Shown piece after piece: positions 1 through 7,770 of a stretch of DNA of 64,000 bases. Where the stretch lies: the NCBI RefSeq assembly GCF_013408555.1, contig NZ_JACBZN010000001.1, positions 1,674,001 through 1,738,000 on the forward strand, written 5' to 3'. Source of the DNA: Aeromicrobium tamlense. GTDB lineage: Bacteria; Actinomycetota; Actinomycetes; Propionibacteriales; Nocardioidaceae. Made by a program: the position numbers and the translations under genes. Under the pieces are notes generated by a model that searched no databases, was not told where the DNA came from, and saw only the letters and a program-made list of their open reading frames with translations. The stretch's first letter is position 1. Each line of letters begins with the position of its first letter.

Positions 1-534
1 CGTCGAGGGGTCGGGCGCGATCCCGAGCGTGCGGATCGTGGTGGCCAGGCCCCGGTACTGACCGACGAGCAGCGTGAGCTCGATCGCCTGCGCCTCGTCC
101 CAGTAGGCGCGCAGCCGAGCCCAGGTGGCGTCGTCGATGCCCTCGTGCGCGATCAGCTGGTCGGTGGCGGCGAGCAGCACGGCGTCCGAGGGCCTCCAGC
201 CCTCGAGGCCGTCGGCACGCGTGCGCTCGATCTCCTCGGTCGTCAGTCCGGCGCGCCGGCCGAGCCGCACGTGGTGACGGCGCTCGTAGTCGCTGTCGCA
301 GTGGTGCGCGACGCGCAGGATCACGACCTCGGTCTCGCGCCGCGGCAGGCGGCCGCGCAGCATGAGGGCCCCCGAGTAGAGGAGCCAGGCCCGGAACAGC
401 GAGCGGTTGCGGCCGAGCGTGGTGAACAGGTGGGCCTCGCGCACGCCGGCCCCGCGGGACAGCGCCTTGCCGAGCAGGAAGTTCACGAGCCCGAGCTGGC
501 GGCGGCCGCCCGGGGCGACGCGGGGCGCCCTCAT
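1..534 (-). CDS. Carboxymuconolactone decarboxylase (AhpD-like) family protein, C-terminus cut by window edge
   Basis: About 178 residues are visible before the left edge. Residues 10-60 form a basic helical lead-in, followed by the family signature near residue 78 (RVAHHCDSDYERRHH), in which a Cys and several His sit where AhpD-like proteins carry their reactive centre. Only one Cys is present, so a CxxC disulfide reductase mechanism is unlikely; the group without CxxC is usually of unknown substrate. The ATG overlaps the TGA of the upstream SDR gene (ATGA), so the two are co-translated and probably belong to one catabolic or detoxification operon. The exact reaction cannot be told from the sequence. 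Confidence 0.75.
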   Translation of the reverse strand, partial: MRAPRVAPGGRRQLGLVNFLLGKALSRGAGVREAHLFTTLGRNRSLFRAWLLYSGALMLRGRLPRRETEVVILRVAHHCDSDYERRHHVRLGRRAGLTTEEIERTRADGLEGWRPSDAVLLAATDQLIAHEGIDDATWARLRAYWDEAQAIELTLLVGQYRGLATTIRTLGIAPDPST

Positions 535-1391
535 CGGCCCGCCCCGGCCTTCGCCTTGGCCCGCGTGAGGCTGCGGTTGAGAAGCCGCATCACCGCCTCG
601 TACCCCCACGGGAACCAGCGCTGCGCGTAGTGGCCGAGGCGGATGTCGCGCGAGGTGTAGACCCAGTAGCGCCGACGCTCGAGCCCCTTCACGATCGCGG
701 CCGCGGCCTCGTCGGGCCTGATCGCGTGCCGCAGGAACCGGCGCTCGACGGCTTGCATCGACGGCGCCGAGCGGTCGACGCCGACCACCTCGAGACCCTC
801 GACGAGCGGCGTCGCCACCGCGCCCGGGCACACGAGGCTCACGCCGATCCCGTGGCGGCGCAGGTCGAACCGCAGCACCTCGGAGACGCCCCGGAGGCCG
901 AACTTGCTGGCGCTGTAGGCCGCGTGCCACGGCAGGCCGAAGATCCCCGCCGCGCTCGAGACGTTGACCACGTGTCCCCCGCGGCGCGCCTCGATCATGG
1001 CGGGCAGGAACGACGACATCACGTGCACCGGTCCCATGAGGTTCACGTCGATGAGCCGGCGCCAGTGCTCCTCCTGGAGCCGGTCGATGGTCCCCCAGAT
1101 CGAGATGCCGGCGATGTTGAGCAGCACGTCGAGCGCGCCCACCTCCGACCCGACCTCGGCGGCGAGGGCGCGCACGGCGTCGGCGTCGGTGAGGTCGACG
1201 GCACGCACCATGAGCACGCGTCCGCCCGCGGCACGCACCTCCTCAGCCGTCCGCTCGAGTCCCGCGGAATGGAGATCGGTGAGCACCAGGTGGGCCCCCT
1301 CCCGGCCGAGTGCGACCGCGGTGGCGGCGCCGATGCCCCCGGCCGCTCCCGTGACGAGGCACCGCTTCGTACGAATGTCCAACTTCCCCAT
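531..1391 (-). CDS. SDR family NAD(P)-dependent oxidoreductase
   Basis: A 286-residue classical short-chain dehydrogenase. Residues 12-22 hold the Rossmann motif TGAAGGIG, residue 93 onwards NIAG, then NVSSAAG with the catalytic Ser, and YSASK with the Tyr/Lys pair. The C-terminal extension after residue 240 is basic and aromatic (RYWVYTSRDIRLGHYAQRWF), as in SDRs that act on hydrophobic or membrane-associated substrates. A TAGGGT hexamer lies 6 nt before the ATG, suggesting a leaderless transcript that runs into the carboxymuconolactone decarboxylase-like gene. It is divergent from a TetR regulator 94 nt away, a likely local repressor. The substrate is unknown. Confidence 0.88.
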   Translation of the reverse strand: MGKLDIRTKRCLVTGAAGGIGAATAVALGREGAHLVLTDLHSAGLERTAEEVRAAGGRVLMVRAVDLTDADAVRALAAEVGSEVGALDVLLNIAGISIWGTIDRLQEEHWRRLIDVNLMGPVHVMSSFLPAMIEARRGGHVVNVSSAAGIFGLPWHAAYSASKFGLRGVSEVLRFDLRRHGIGVSLVCPGAVATPLVEGLEVVGVDRSAPSMQAVERRFLRHAIRPDEAAAAIVKGLERRRYWVYTSRDIRLGHYAQRWFPWGYEAVMRLLNRSLTRAKAKAGAGR

Positions 1392-1397
1392 GCCGTC

Positions 1398-1403
1398 ACC
1401 CTA
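1398..1403 (-). promoter_or_regulatory. -10 hexamer of SDR gene, leaderless
   Basis: TAGGGT on the minus strand, separated by 6 nt from the ATG at 1391. Spacing fits transcription starting at the start codon. No clear -35 is seen. Confidence 0.6.
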
Positions 1404-1472
1404 GCGGTGTCCTGCCTCACAGTTTCTGCCTCGGCGGGCCGACGCGGCCGGTGCAAACGCGGACCAGACCGA

Positions 1473-1478
1473 TAGGGT
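1473..1478 (+). promoter_or_regulatory. -10 hexamer of tetR gene, leaderless
   Basis: TAGGGT 7 nt before the ATG at 1486. There is no Shine-Dalgarno sequence, consistent with a leaderless mRNA. Confidence 0.6.
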
Positions 1479-1485
1479 CGGTGTC

Positions 1486-2139
1486 ATGGCCATCGTCGAG
1501 CGCAGGGCGCAACGCACGCGCGAGATCCTCGATGCGACCCGCGCGCTCTTCGACGAGCGACGCATGCGGGACGCGCAGATCGAGGACATCGCCCGGGCGG
1601 TCGGCATCAACCGCGCGATCATCTACCGCCACTTCACCACGAAGGAAGAGCTCTTCGCGATGACGCTGGTGGACTACCTCAACCAGCTCGAGTCGCGGCT
1701 GGCCAAGTCCGACGACCCCGAGCTGACCCCGGGCCAGCGGATCGACACCATCACCGTGGAGTTCCTCTCCTACGGCACCGAGTACCCGGCCTTCGTCGAC
1801 TGCGCGCAGTCCCTGCTGCGCCACCGCGGCTCCGAGCTGCTGGAGCAGATCAGCCTCGAGCGGCTCACCGAGCTGGGCGCGGCGATCAACCGCTGCTTCG
1901 ACCACATCACGTCGGCGATCGAGGCGGGCAACGCCACCGGCGAGTTCGACGTCAAGGACCCCGAGCTCATCGCGAACATCATGTACACGCAGGGCCTGGG
2001 CATCCTGAACCTCGTGACCTTCCAGCGCTCGATCCGCGAGCTCAACTCCGGGCTGCCCACGATGGAGCACCTGCCCACGACCGAGGTCCTCGACCTCGCG
2101 AAGCGGTCGGTGCGCGCCATCGTCGAGCGCCCGGACTGA
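1486..2139 (+). CDS. TetR/AcrR family transcriptional regulator
   Basis: A 217-residue regulator with an N-terminal TetR helix-turn-helix (residues 8-55: TREILDATRALFDE, then IEDIARAVGINRAIIYRHFTTKEELF) and a helical ligand-binding domain of normal length. It is divergent from the SDR operon and convergent with the thiolase gene. Two candidate targets are therefore close: the 94-nt divergent region with the SDR gene, and the palindrome at 3623-3643 between the thiolase and fabG4. Ligand and target are inferred from position only. Confidence 0.9.
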   Translation: MAIVERRAQRTREILDATRALFDERRMRDAQIEDIARAVGINRAIIYRHFTTKEELFAMTLVDYLNQLESRLAKSDDPELTPGQRIDTITVEFLSYGTEYPAFVDCAQSLLRHRGSELLEQISLERLTELGAAINRCFDHITSAIEAGNATGEFDVKDPELIANIMYTQGLGILNLVTFQRSIRELNSGLPTMEHLPTTEVLDLAKRSVRAIVERPD

Positions 2140-2156
2140 CCCTCCCCCAGACGCGA

Positions 2157-2190
2157 AGCGGGGCCGGTGGCTGATGCCACCGGCCCCGCT
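2157..2190. terminator. Bidirectional terminator between tetR and thiolase
   Basis: A perfect 15-bp stem with a TGAT loop lies between two convergent genes. It has no T-run, as is usual in high-GC actinobacteria. Confidence 0.85.
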
Positions 2191-2202
2191 GTCGTTCGTG
2201 CG

Positions 2203-3543
2203 TCAGCGCTCGAGGATCGCCACGACGCCCTGACCGCCGGCGGCGCAGATCGAGATCAGGCCACGGCCCGATCCCTTCTCCTCCAGCAGCTTCGCGAGGT
2301 TGGCGATGATGCGGCCGCCCGTGGCCGCGAACGGGTGCGCGGCGGCGAGCGACGAGCCCTTGACGTTCAGCTTGTCGCGGTCGATCGAGCCGAGCGGGCT
2401 GTCGAGGCCGAGGCGCTGCTTGCAGAAGTCCGCGTCCTCCCACGCCGCGAGGGTCGACAGCACCTGGCCGGCGAACGCCTCGTGGATCTCGTAGAAGTCG
2501 AAGTCCTGGAGGGTCAGGCCGTTGCGCTCAAGCATGCGCGGCACCGCGTACGCGGGCGCCATGAGCAGGCCCTCGCCGCCGTTGACGTAGTCGACGGCCG
2601 CGGTCTCGTAGTCGACGAGGAACGCCTTGACGTCCCAGCCCCGACGCGCGGCCTCCTCCTCCGAGGCCAGCAGAGCGACGGAGGCGCCGTCGGACAGCGG
2701 CGTGGAGTTGCCGGCCGTCATCGTGGCGGCGTCGCCCAGCTGCCTGCCGAAGACGGGCTTGAGCTTGGCGAGCTTCTCGACGGTGGAGTCGGGGCGCAGG
2801 TGGTTGTCGCGCTCGACGCCGTTGTAGGGCGTGACGAGGTCGTCCTGCCAGCCCGACTCCCACGCAGCGGCCAGGTTCTGGTGCGAGCGCGCGGCGAGCT
2901 CGTCCTGCGCCTCGCGGGTGATGCCCCACTCGTGGGTGGTGAGCGCCTGGTGGTCGCCCATCGACAGGCCCGTGCGGGGCTCGGCGTTGCGCGGCTGGTC
3001 GGGCGCGAGGTGGCTCGGGCGGATCTTGCCGAACAGCTTGAGCAGGGCCTTCTTGTCGCCCTTGGCGTTGGCCTGGTTGGCCTGCAGCAGGATCTTGCGC
3101 AGCTTGTCGTTGACGGCCAGCGGCGCGTCGGACGTGGTGTCGGTGCCGCCGGCGATGCCGAACTCGATCTTGCCCAGGGCGATCTTGTTGGCGACCTGGA
3201 ACGCGGCCTGCAGGCCCGTGCCGCACGCCTGCTGGATGTCGGTGGCGGGCGTCGCGGGTGAGAGCTTGGAGCCCAGGACGACCTCGCGGGTGAGGTTGAA
3301 GTCGCGCGCGTGCTTCAGGACGGCTCCGGCGACGACCTCGCCGGCGCGCTCGCCCTCGAGGCCGAAGCGCTCGACGAGCCCGTCGAGGGCGGCGGTCAGC
3401 ATGTCCTGGTTGGAGACGCCCGTGTAGACGGTGTTGGACCGCGCGAACGGGATCCGGTTGCCGCCGATGACGGCGACGCGGCGGATGGTGGCGGCGTCCT
3501 GGGAGGCGGCCTTCGAGGCCTTCGTGGAGGGCTTGTCAGCCAT
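2203..3543 (-). CDS. fadA2: Acetyl-CoA C-acyltransferase (thiolase), FadA2/FadI type
   Basis: A 446-residue thiolase. The acyl-accepting Cys is residue 107 (QQACGTGLQ), the YEIHEAFAGQ segment carries the conserved His, and the second catalytic Cys lies in ICAAGGQG near the C-terminus. It cleaves 3-ketoacyl-CoA with CoA at the end of fatty acid beta-oxidation. A long open frame continues upstream, but MADKPSTK at 3543 is preceded by a GAAAGG ribosome-binding site, and the divergent gene makes a longer protein impossible. Divergent pairing with fabG4 and htdX reproduces the mycobacterial Rv0241c-Rv0243 arrangement, which supports the symbol. A -10 TAGCCT at 3600-3605 would give a leader of about 50 nt. 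Confidence 0.9.
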   Translation of the reverse strand: MADKPSTKASKAASQDAATIRRVAVIGGNRIPFARSNTVYTGVSNQDMLTAALDGLVERFGLEGERAGEVVAGAVLKHARDFNLTREVVLGSKLSPATPATDIQQACGTGLQAAFQVANKIALGKIEFGIAGGTDTTSDAPLAVNDKLRKILLQANQANAKGDKKALLKLFGKIRPSHLAPDQPRNAEPRTGLSMGDHQALTTHEWGITREAQDELAARSHQNLAAAWESGWQDDLVTPYNGVERDNHLRPDSTVEKLAKLKPVFGRQLGDAATMTAGNSTPLSDGASVALLASEEEAARRGWDVKAFLVDYETAAVDYVNGGEGLLMAPAYAVPRMLERNGLTLQDFDFYEIHEAFAGQVLSTLAAWEDADFCKQRLGLDSPLGSIDRDKLNVKGSSLAAAHPFAATGGRIIANLAKLLEEKGSGRGLISICAAGGQGVVAILER

Positions 3544-3599
3544 GAGGAACCTTTCGTCTGCGACCTTCGTCGCTTTCCTTTGCCGTGGCGCTGTCGTGC

Positions 3600-3605
3600 A
3601 GGCTA
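3600..3605 (-). promoter_or_regulatory. -10 hexamer of thiolase gene
   Basis: TAGCCT on the minus strand. A 17-bp spacer places the -35 inside the palindrome at 3623-3643, so binding there would block RNA polymerase. Confidence 0.5.
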
Positions 3606-3622
3606 GAGTCACCTTAACGCGT

Positions 3623-3643
3623 TCAGATACCGATGGTATCTGA
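3623..3643. promoter_or_regulatory. Operator-like perfect palindrome in thiolase/fabG4 divergent promoter
   Basis: Arms TCAGATACC and GGTATCTGA are perfect reverse complements separated by GAT. The size and symmetry are typical of TetR-family operators, and the site can serve both divergent promoters. The TetR gene at 1486-2139 is the nearest candidate binder; this is inference. Confidence 0.65.
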
Positions 3644-3672
3644 GAGATCCGAGAGATAGGACACACCCTGCG

Positions 3673-5004
3673 ATGAGCGACCGTTACAAGTCGATGGTCC
3701 AGAACCCGATCGGTCAGTTCTTGGTGAAGAACCTGGGCCTGCCGAATCCGCCGGAGCTGGAGCGCTACCGCGGCGGCGCGCTGGTCGACGGTCCCGTCCT
3801 GATCGGTGGCGCCGGCCTGGTCGCCGAGTCCCTCCCGGGTCTGCTCAAGGGCGCCGGCATCGACACCACCACCGTGCGCGCCGAGGGTCGTCGCTACAAG
3901 GGCCTCGTCTTCGACGCCTCGATCATCGACTCCGCCGCCGGCACCGTCGCGCTCCAGGAGTTCTTCACGCCCGTCCTGCGCAGCCTCGCGTCCAGCGCCA
4001 AGATCGTCGTCGTCGGCGTGCTGCCCGAGCGCGCCGGCTCGGTCGGCGCCGCCATCGCGCAGCGCGGCCTCGAGGGCTTCGTGCGCTCGCTGGGCAAGGA
4101 GATCGGCGCCAACGGCAGCACGGCCAACCTCGTGTACGTCACGCCCGAGTCGAAGGACGCGATCGGCTCCACGCTGCAGTTCCTGCTCTCGCCGAAGTCC
4201 GCGTTCGTCGACGGCCAGGTCGTCCGCCTCGGCACCACCGACCTCGTCGAGGCCGACTCCCCCGCCGACCCCGCGCTCCCGCTGGCCGGGAAGGTCGCCC
4301 TCGTCACCGGTGCCTCGCGTGGCCTCGGCGCCGCGATGGCCCGCACCCTGCACCGCGACGGCGCCACGATCATCGGCCTCGACGTCCCGCCGCTGCAGGC
4401 CGACCTCGACGCGCTGATGGAGGAGCTCGGCGGCTCGTCGATCGTCTGCGACATCACCGCCGACGACGCGCCCGAGACGATCGCAGCCGGCCTCGGCGAC
4501 GGCGTCGACCTCGTGGTGCACAACGCGGGCATCACGCGGGACAAGCGCCTCAAGAACATGAAGTCCGAGAACTGGGCGAAGGTCGTCGACATCAGCGTCG
4601 GCGCCCCCGAGCGCATCACGGCCCACCTGCTCGAGCAGAAGCTCATCCGCCCCGGCGGTCGCGTCATCGGCATCTCGTCGATCGCCGGCATCGCGGGCAA
4701 CAACGGCCAGACCAACTACGGCACGGCCAAGGCCGGCGTCATCGGCTTCGTCCAGGCGCTCGCCCCGCAGGTGGCCGGCGACGGCATCACGGTCAACGCG
4801 ATCGCGCCGGGCTTCATCGAGACCGACATGGTCAAGACGATGCCGCTGGGCATCCGCGAGGCCGGGCGCCGCCTCAGCTCGCTGTCGCAGGGCGGGCAGC
4901 CCGTCGACGTCGCCGAGGCGATCGCCTGGTACTGCCACCCCGGCTCGTCCGCGATCTCGGGGAACGTCGTGCGCGTGTGCGGCCAGGGCTTCCTCGGGGC
5001 CTGA
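3673..5004 (+). CDS. fabG4: High-molecular-weight 3-oxoacyl-ACP/CoA reductase (FabG4 type)
   Basis: A 443-residue two-domain SDR. The N-terminal 200 residues form a degenerate Rossmann domain without catalytic residues. The C-terminal domain starts with LAGKVALVTGASRGLGAAMA and has NAGI, the catalytic Ser336, Tyr349 and Lys353. This architecture is that of FabG4/HMwFabG, an NADH-dependent 3-oxoacyl reductase that accepts long acyl-CoA, rather than the 250-residue FabG of FAS II. The next gene, a MaoC dehydratase, starts 2 nt after the stop, so reduction and dehydration are co-expressed. The divergent thiolase completes a reversible beta-oxidation-like set. Confidence 0.92.
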   Translation: MSDRYKSMVQNPIGQFLVKNLGLPNPPELERYRGGALVDGPVLIGGAGLVAESLPGLLKGAGIDTTTVRAEGRRYKGLVFDASIIDSAAGTVALQEFFTPVLRSLASSAKIVVVGVLPERAGSVGAAIAQRGLEGFVRSLGKEIGANGSTANLVYVTPESKDAIGSTLQFLLSPKSAFVDGQVVRLGTTDLVEADSPADPALPLAGKVALVTGASRGLGAAMARTLHRDGATIIGLDVPPLQADLDALMEELGGSSIVCDITADDAPETIAAGLGDGVDLVVHNAGITRDKRLKNMKSENWAKVVDISVGAPERITAHLLEQKLIRPGGRVIGISSIAGIAGNNGQTNYGTAKAGVIGFVQALAPQVAGDGITVNAIAPGFIETDMVKTMPLGIREAGRRLSSLSQGGQPVDVAEAIAWYCHPGSSAISGNVVRVCGQGFLGA

Positions 5005-5005
5005 C

Positions 5006-5884
5006 ATGAGCACCCGCACCTACGAGAAGGCCCCCGCGGGCCTGCCGCTCATGCTCAAGGCGGCGCTGCCGGCGATCCCGGTCGTCGGCACGCTGCCGGG
5101 CATCAAGCACGAGAAGGGCGGTCTGCCCGACGTCACGCTGCGGCGCACGCGGGTCGCCACCGACCTCGCCCACCTCGACCGCTACAACGAGGTCTGCGGC
5201 TTCTCGCGCGCGGACACGCTCCCGGCGACCTACCCGCACATCGCGGCCCACACGCTGCACCTGAGCCTCATGACGGACACGGCGTTCCCGTTCCCGCCGA
5301 TGGGCGCGGTGCACCTGCGCAACCGCATCACGCAGCACCGTCCGATCGGCCGCGAGGAGATCTACGAGCTGTCGCTGCGCGCCACCTCCGACGACCCGCA
5401 CCCGAAGGGCCGGCTCATCTCGCTGGTCAGCGAGGCGCACGTCGGCGGCGAGTTGGTGTGGGACGAGACGATGACCGTCCTGTTCCGCAGCCGTCACGGT
5501 GGCGACGAGCCCATGGTGCCGCCGCTGGCCGGCGTCGAGGCCCCGGAGGGGGTCGTGCACTGGAAGCTCGGCAGCGACCTCGGTCGTCGCTACGGCGCGG
5601 TCTCCGGCGACCGGAACCCGATCCACCTCTACCCGTGGACCGCCAAGGCGTTCGGGTTCCCGCGCCAGATCGCGCACGGCATGTGGACGAAGGCGCACGG
5701 CCTCGCCACGCTGCAGAACCGGCTGCCCGACGCCTACACGGTGGACGTCGAGTTCAAGAAGCCCGTCCTGCTGCCGTCCACCGTGGTGTTCGGCACCGAG
5801 TCCGAGGGCGACGTCACGACCTTCGGCGTTCGCGACGCGCGGAAGTCCGTCCCGCACCTCGTCGGCCGGATCACTCCGGCCTGA
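5006..5884 (+). CDS. htdX: MaoC family (R)-hydratase/3-hydroxyacyl dehydratase, HtdX type
   Basis: A 292-residue double hot-dog protein. The hydratase motif sits in the C-terminal hot-dog: VSGDRNPIH with the catalytic Asp202/His207 pair, followed by GFPRQIAHGMW. The N-terminal half is a second, motif-less hot-dog of the kind that widens the binding tunnel for long acyl chains. It would interconvert 3-hydroxyacyl and enoyl thioesters. The gene is separated from fabG4 by only 1 nt, matching mycobacterial fabG4-htdX. Confidence 0.9.
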   Translation: MSTRTYEKAPAGLPLMLKAALPAIPVVGTLPGIKHEKGGLPDVTLRRTRVATDLAHLDRYNEVCGFSRADTLPATYPHIAAHTLHLSLMTDTAFPFPPMGAVHLRNRITQHRPIGREEIYELSLRATSDDPHPKGRLISLVSEAHVGGELVWDETMTVLFRSRHGGDEPMVPPLAGVEAPEGVVHWKLGSDLGRRYGAVSGDRNPIHLYPWTAKAFGFPRQIAHGMWTKAHGLATLQNRLPDAYTVDVEFKKPVLLPSTVVFGTESEGDVTTFGVRDARKSVPHLVGRITPA

Positions 5885-5909
5885 CCGCCCTCCGGCCCGG
5901 CGGGGTCAG
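5881..5909. terminator. Hairpin overlapping the stops of htdX and tesB
   Basis: CTGACC with GCC pairs with GGC and GGTCAG across a 9-nt loop; the stem has one bulge. It overlaps the stop codons of both convergent genes and probably ends both transcripts. Confidence 0.5.
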
Positions 5910-6784
5910 CGCTGCTCGCGCGGCTTCGCCGGCCGGATCAGGCCCTCCTGGGCCACGGTGGCCACGAGGGTGCCGTCCTGCGTGAACACGCGGGCGGTGC
6001 TCAGTCCGCGGGCACCCGACGCCGACGGGGACGTCTGGTCGTACAGCAGCCACTCGTCGACGCGGAACGGGCGGTGGAACCACACGACGTGGTCGAGCGA
6101 GGCCGGCTGGACCTTCGGCGAGCTGATCACCAGGCCGTGCGGCACGAGCGACGCGCCCAGCAGGCTGAAGTCGCTGTAGTACGTGAACGCGGCACGGTGC
6201 AGCTCGGGATCGTCGGGCAGCCGGTCGCTGGCCTTGAACCACATCCGCTGCACGACGGGGACGTACGGGCGCGTGGGATCGTCCTCCGGGCGCGGATCGC
6301 CGACGTAGCGCATGTCGAAGCCGCCCCACTCCTGCTTCCACTGCTCGGCGCCGTCGGGGCTGATGTACTTCACCAGGTCGAACATCGACGTGGCGTCCTC
6401 CGGGCCCGGCGTGGGCGGCAGGACGTCCTGGTGGTCCCAGCCCTCCTCGTCGCGCTGGAACGACGCGGTCATGTAGAAGATGACCTCGCCGTGCTGGCGC
6501 GCCGAGACCCGGCGCGTCGCGAAGGAGCGACCGTCGCGGACGCTCTCGACGTCGTAGATGATCGGGATGCTCGGGTCGCCGCCCAGGATGAAGTAGGCGT
6601 GCAGCGAGTGCAGGTGCTTGCCGTCGGTGACGGTGTGCTGGGCCGCGCTCACGGCCTGCCCGGCCACCTGGCCGCCGAAGACGCGCTGCAGGCGCGACTT
6701 GCGGGGCTGTCCACCGCGGAAGAGGTTCACCTCGAGCTGTTCGATCTGGAGCAGTTCGACGAGTTCGTTCACGGAGGCAGGCAC
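5906..6784 (-). CDS. tesB: Acyl-CoA thioesterase II
   Basis: A 292-residue double hot-dog thioesterase, close to the 286 residues of E. coli TesB. Typical segments are LLQIEQLEVNLFRGGQP, RVFGGQVAGQA, LHSLHAYFILGGDPSIPIIY (TesB N-terminal hot-dog) and the C-terminal SLDHVVWFHRPFRVDEWLLYDQTSPSASGARG with the active-site Asp/Thr/Gln region. It hydrolyses medium and long acyl-CoA. I chose GTG 6784 rather than GTG 6817 because a TAGGAT -10 sits exactly 7 nt before 6784 (leaderless), and the family starts at this point. It faces htdX and continues the acyl-CoA theme of the region. Confidence 0.92.
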   Translation of the reverse strand: MPASVNELVELLQIEQLEVNLFRGGQPRKSRLQRVFGGQVAGQAVSAAQHTVTDGKHLHSLHAYFILGGDPSIPIIYDVESVRDGRSFATRRVSARQHGEVIFYMTASFQRDEEGWDHQDVLPPTPGPEDATSMFDLVKYISPDGAEQWKQEWGGFDMRYVGDPRPEDDPTRPYVPVVQRMWFKASDRLPDDPELHRAAFTYYSDFSLLGASLVPHGLVISSPKVQPASLDHVVWFHRPFRVDEWLLYDQTSPSASGARGLSTARVFTQDGTLVATVAQEGLIRPAKPREQR

Positions 6785-6791
6785 GATCGCG

Positions 6792-6797
6792 ATCCTA
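6792..6797 (-). promoter_or_regulatory. -10 hexamer of tesB, leaderless
   Basis: TAGGAT on the minus strand, 7 nt before GTG 6784. It decides the start codon. Confidence 0.65.
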
Positions 6798-6873
6798 TCG
6801 AAGATCGGCTCCGCCACCGGGGCGCCGGCGGCCCCAGGTGGCGGTAACCGTGGTCACAGGACGGGTCTGAGGG

Positions 6874-7770
6874 TCAGCCCTGGTCGTCCTTGCGCTGCCT
6901 GGCCAAGAACTGCTCCAGCTGGCTGGCGAGCTCGTCGCCCGTGGGGAGGCTGGCGTCGTCGGCGAGCAGCGACTCGGCCGCGCCGCGGCTGAAGATGTCG
7001 TACTGCTCCTCGAGGCCGTGCAGCACCTGCTCACCGTCCTGCTCGGCGATCTGCTGCTCGATCTCGGTGATCGACTCGGGCTGGCGGGCGCGCAGCTCCT
7101 CGAGGTCGAGGTCGAGCCCCAGCCGCAGGCCGACCGCCTCGAGCAGCGCGAGCGCCGCCGTGGGGTACTCGACCTGGGCGAGGTAGTGCGGCACGTGCAC
7201 GACGTAGCCGATCGCGTCGAGGCCGTGCTCGCGCATGCGGTACTCCAGCAGCGACTGCGCGGACGACGGCACCGAGACCTCGGCGTTCCAGAAGTTCTTC
7301 CGGTCGACCAGCTCAGGGCGCGTGCCGTGCATCGTCAGCAGCGGCGGCCGCGTGTGGGGCACGCCCATCGGCACTCCCCCGAGGCCCACCGTCAACGGGA
7401 CGCCCAGCTCGGAGATGACGTCGATCGTCTCGGCCGCGAAGGCCTCCCAGCCGAAGTCCGGCTCGGGGCCGGCCAGCAGCAGGTAGGGCGTGCCAGCGCG
7501 ATCGCGGTGGCGGGTGATCTGCAGGACCGGCTCGACGTAGTCCACGTAGTGGTCGCGCCGGAACGTGATCGGGGGTCGCCGCGCGCGGTAGTCCAGCATC
7601 GAGTCGAGATCGAACTCGTGGACCACCTCGGCGTCGGCGGTGCGCAGGTGCTCCGCCGCGAGGACGGAGGAGGATCCCGCGCTGAGGAAGCCGTCGAGGG
7701 CGACGATCAGCGGGATCGGGTCGCGCTCGTACTCATCGGAACGTCGTCGTGAAAACCACTTCCGCGTCAA
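6874..7770 (-). CDS. PAC2 family protein (proteasome assembly chaperone 2-like)
   Basis: A 298-residue PAC2/DUF75 protein: [33 protein letters not shown] and [16 protein letters not shown] are typical, and the C-terminal 60 residues are an acidic helix. Homologues are found across Actinobacteria; archaeal and eukaryotic relatives help assemble proteasomes, but a bacterial function is not settled. The most upstream start is TTG 7770, whose TTGA overlaps the dxs stop, implying translational coupling. No in-frame ATG lies nearby. Confidence 0.85.
   Translation of the reverse strand: MTRKWFSRRRSDEYERDPIPLIVALDGFLSAGSSSVLAAEHLRTADAEVVHEFDLDSMLDYRARRPPITFRRDHYVDYVEPVLQITRHRDRAGTPYLLLAGPEPDFGWEAFAAETIDVISELGVPLTVGLGGVPMGVPHTRPPLLTMHGTRPELVDRKNFWNAEVSVPSSAQSLLEYRMREHGLDAIGYVVHVPHYLAQVEYPTAALALLEAVGLRLGLDLDLEELRARQPESITEIEQQIAEQDGEQVLHGLEEQYDIFSRGAAESLLADDASLPTGDELASQLEQFLARQRKDDQG

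Noticed and set aside
2203-5019. An open frame of 938 codons on the minus strand across the thiolase gene and antisense to fabG4
   Set aside because: Only the part from 3543 leftwards has thiolase sequence and a ribosome-binding site. The rest is low-complexity antisense of a well-conserved gene, as expected in high-GC DNA.
6785-6817. An upstream GTG start at 6817 for tesB
   Set aside because: It has neither a ribosome-binding site nor a -10 at the right distance, and adds residues not found in TesB; GTG 6784 has a TAGGAT 7 nt upstream.
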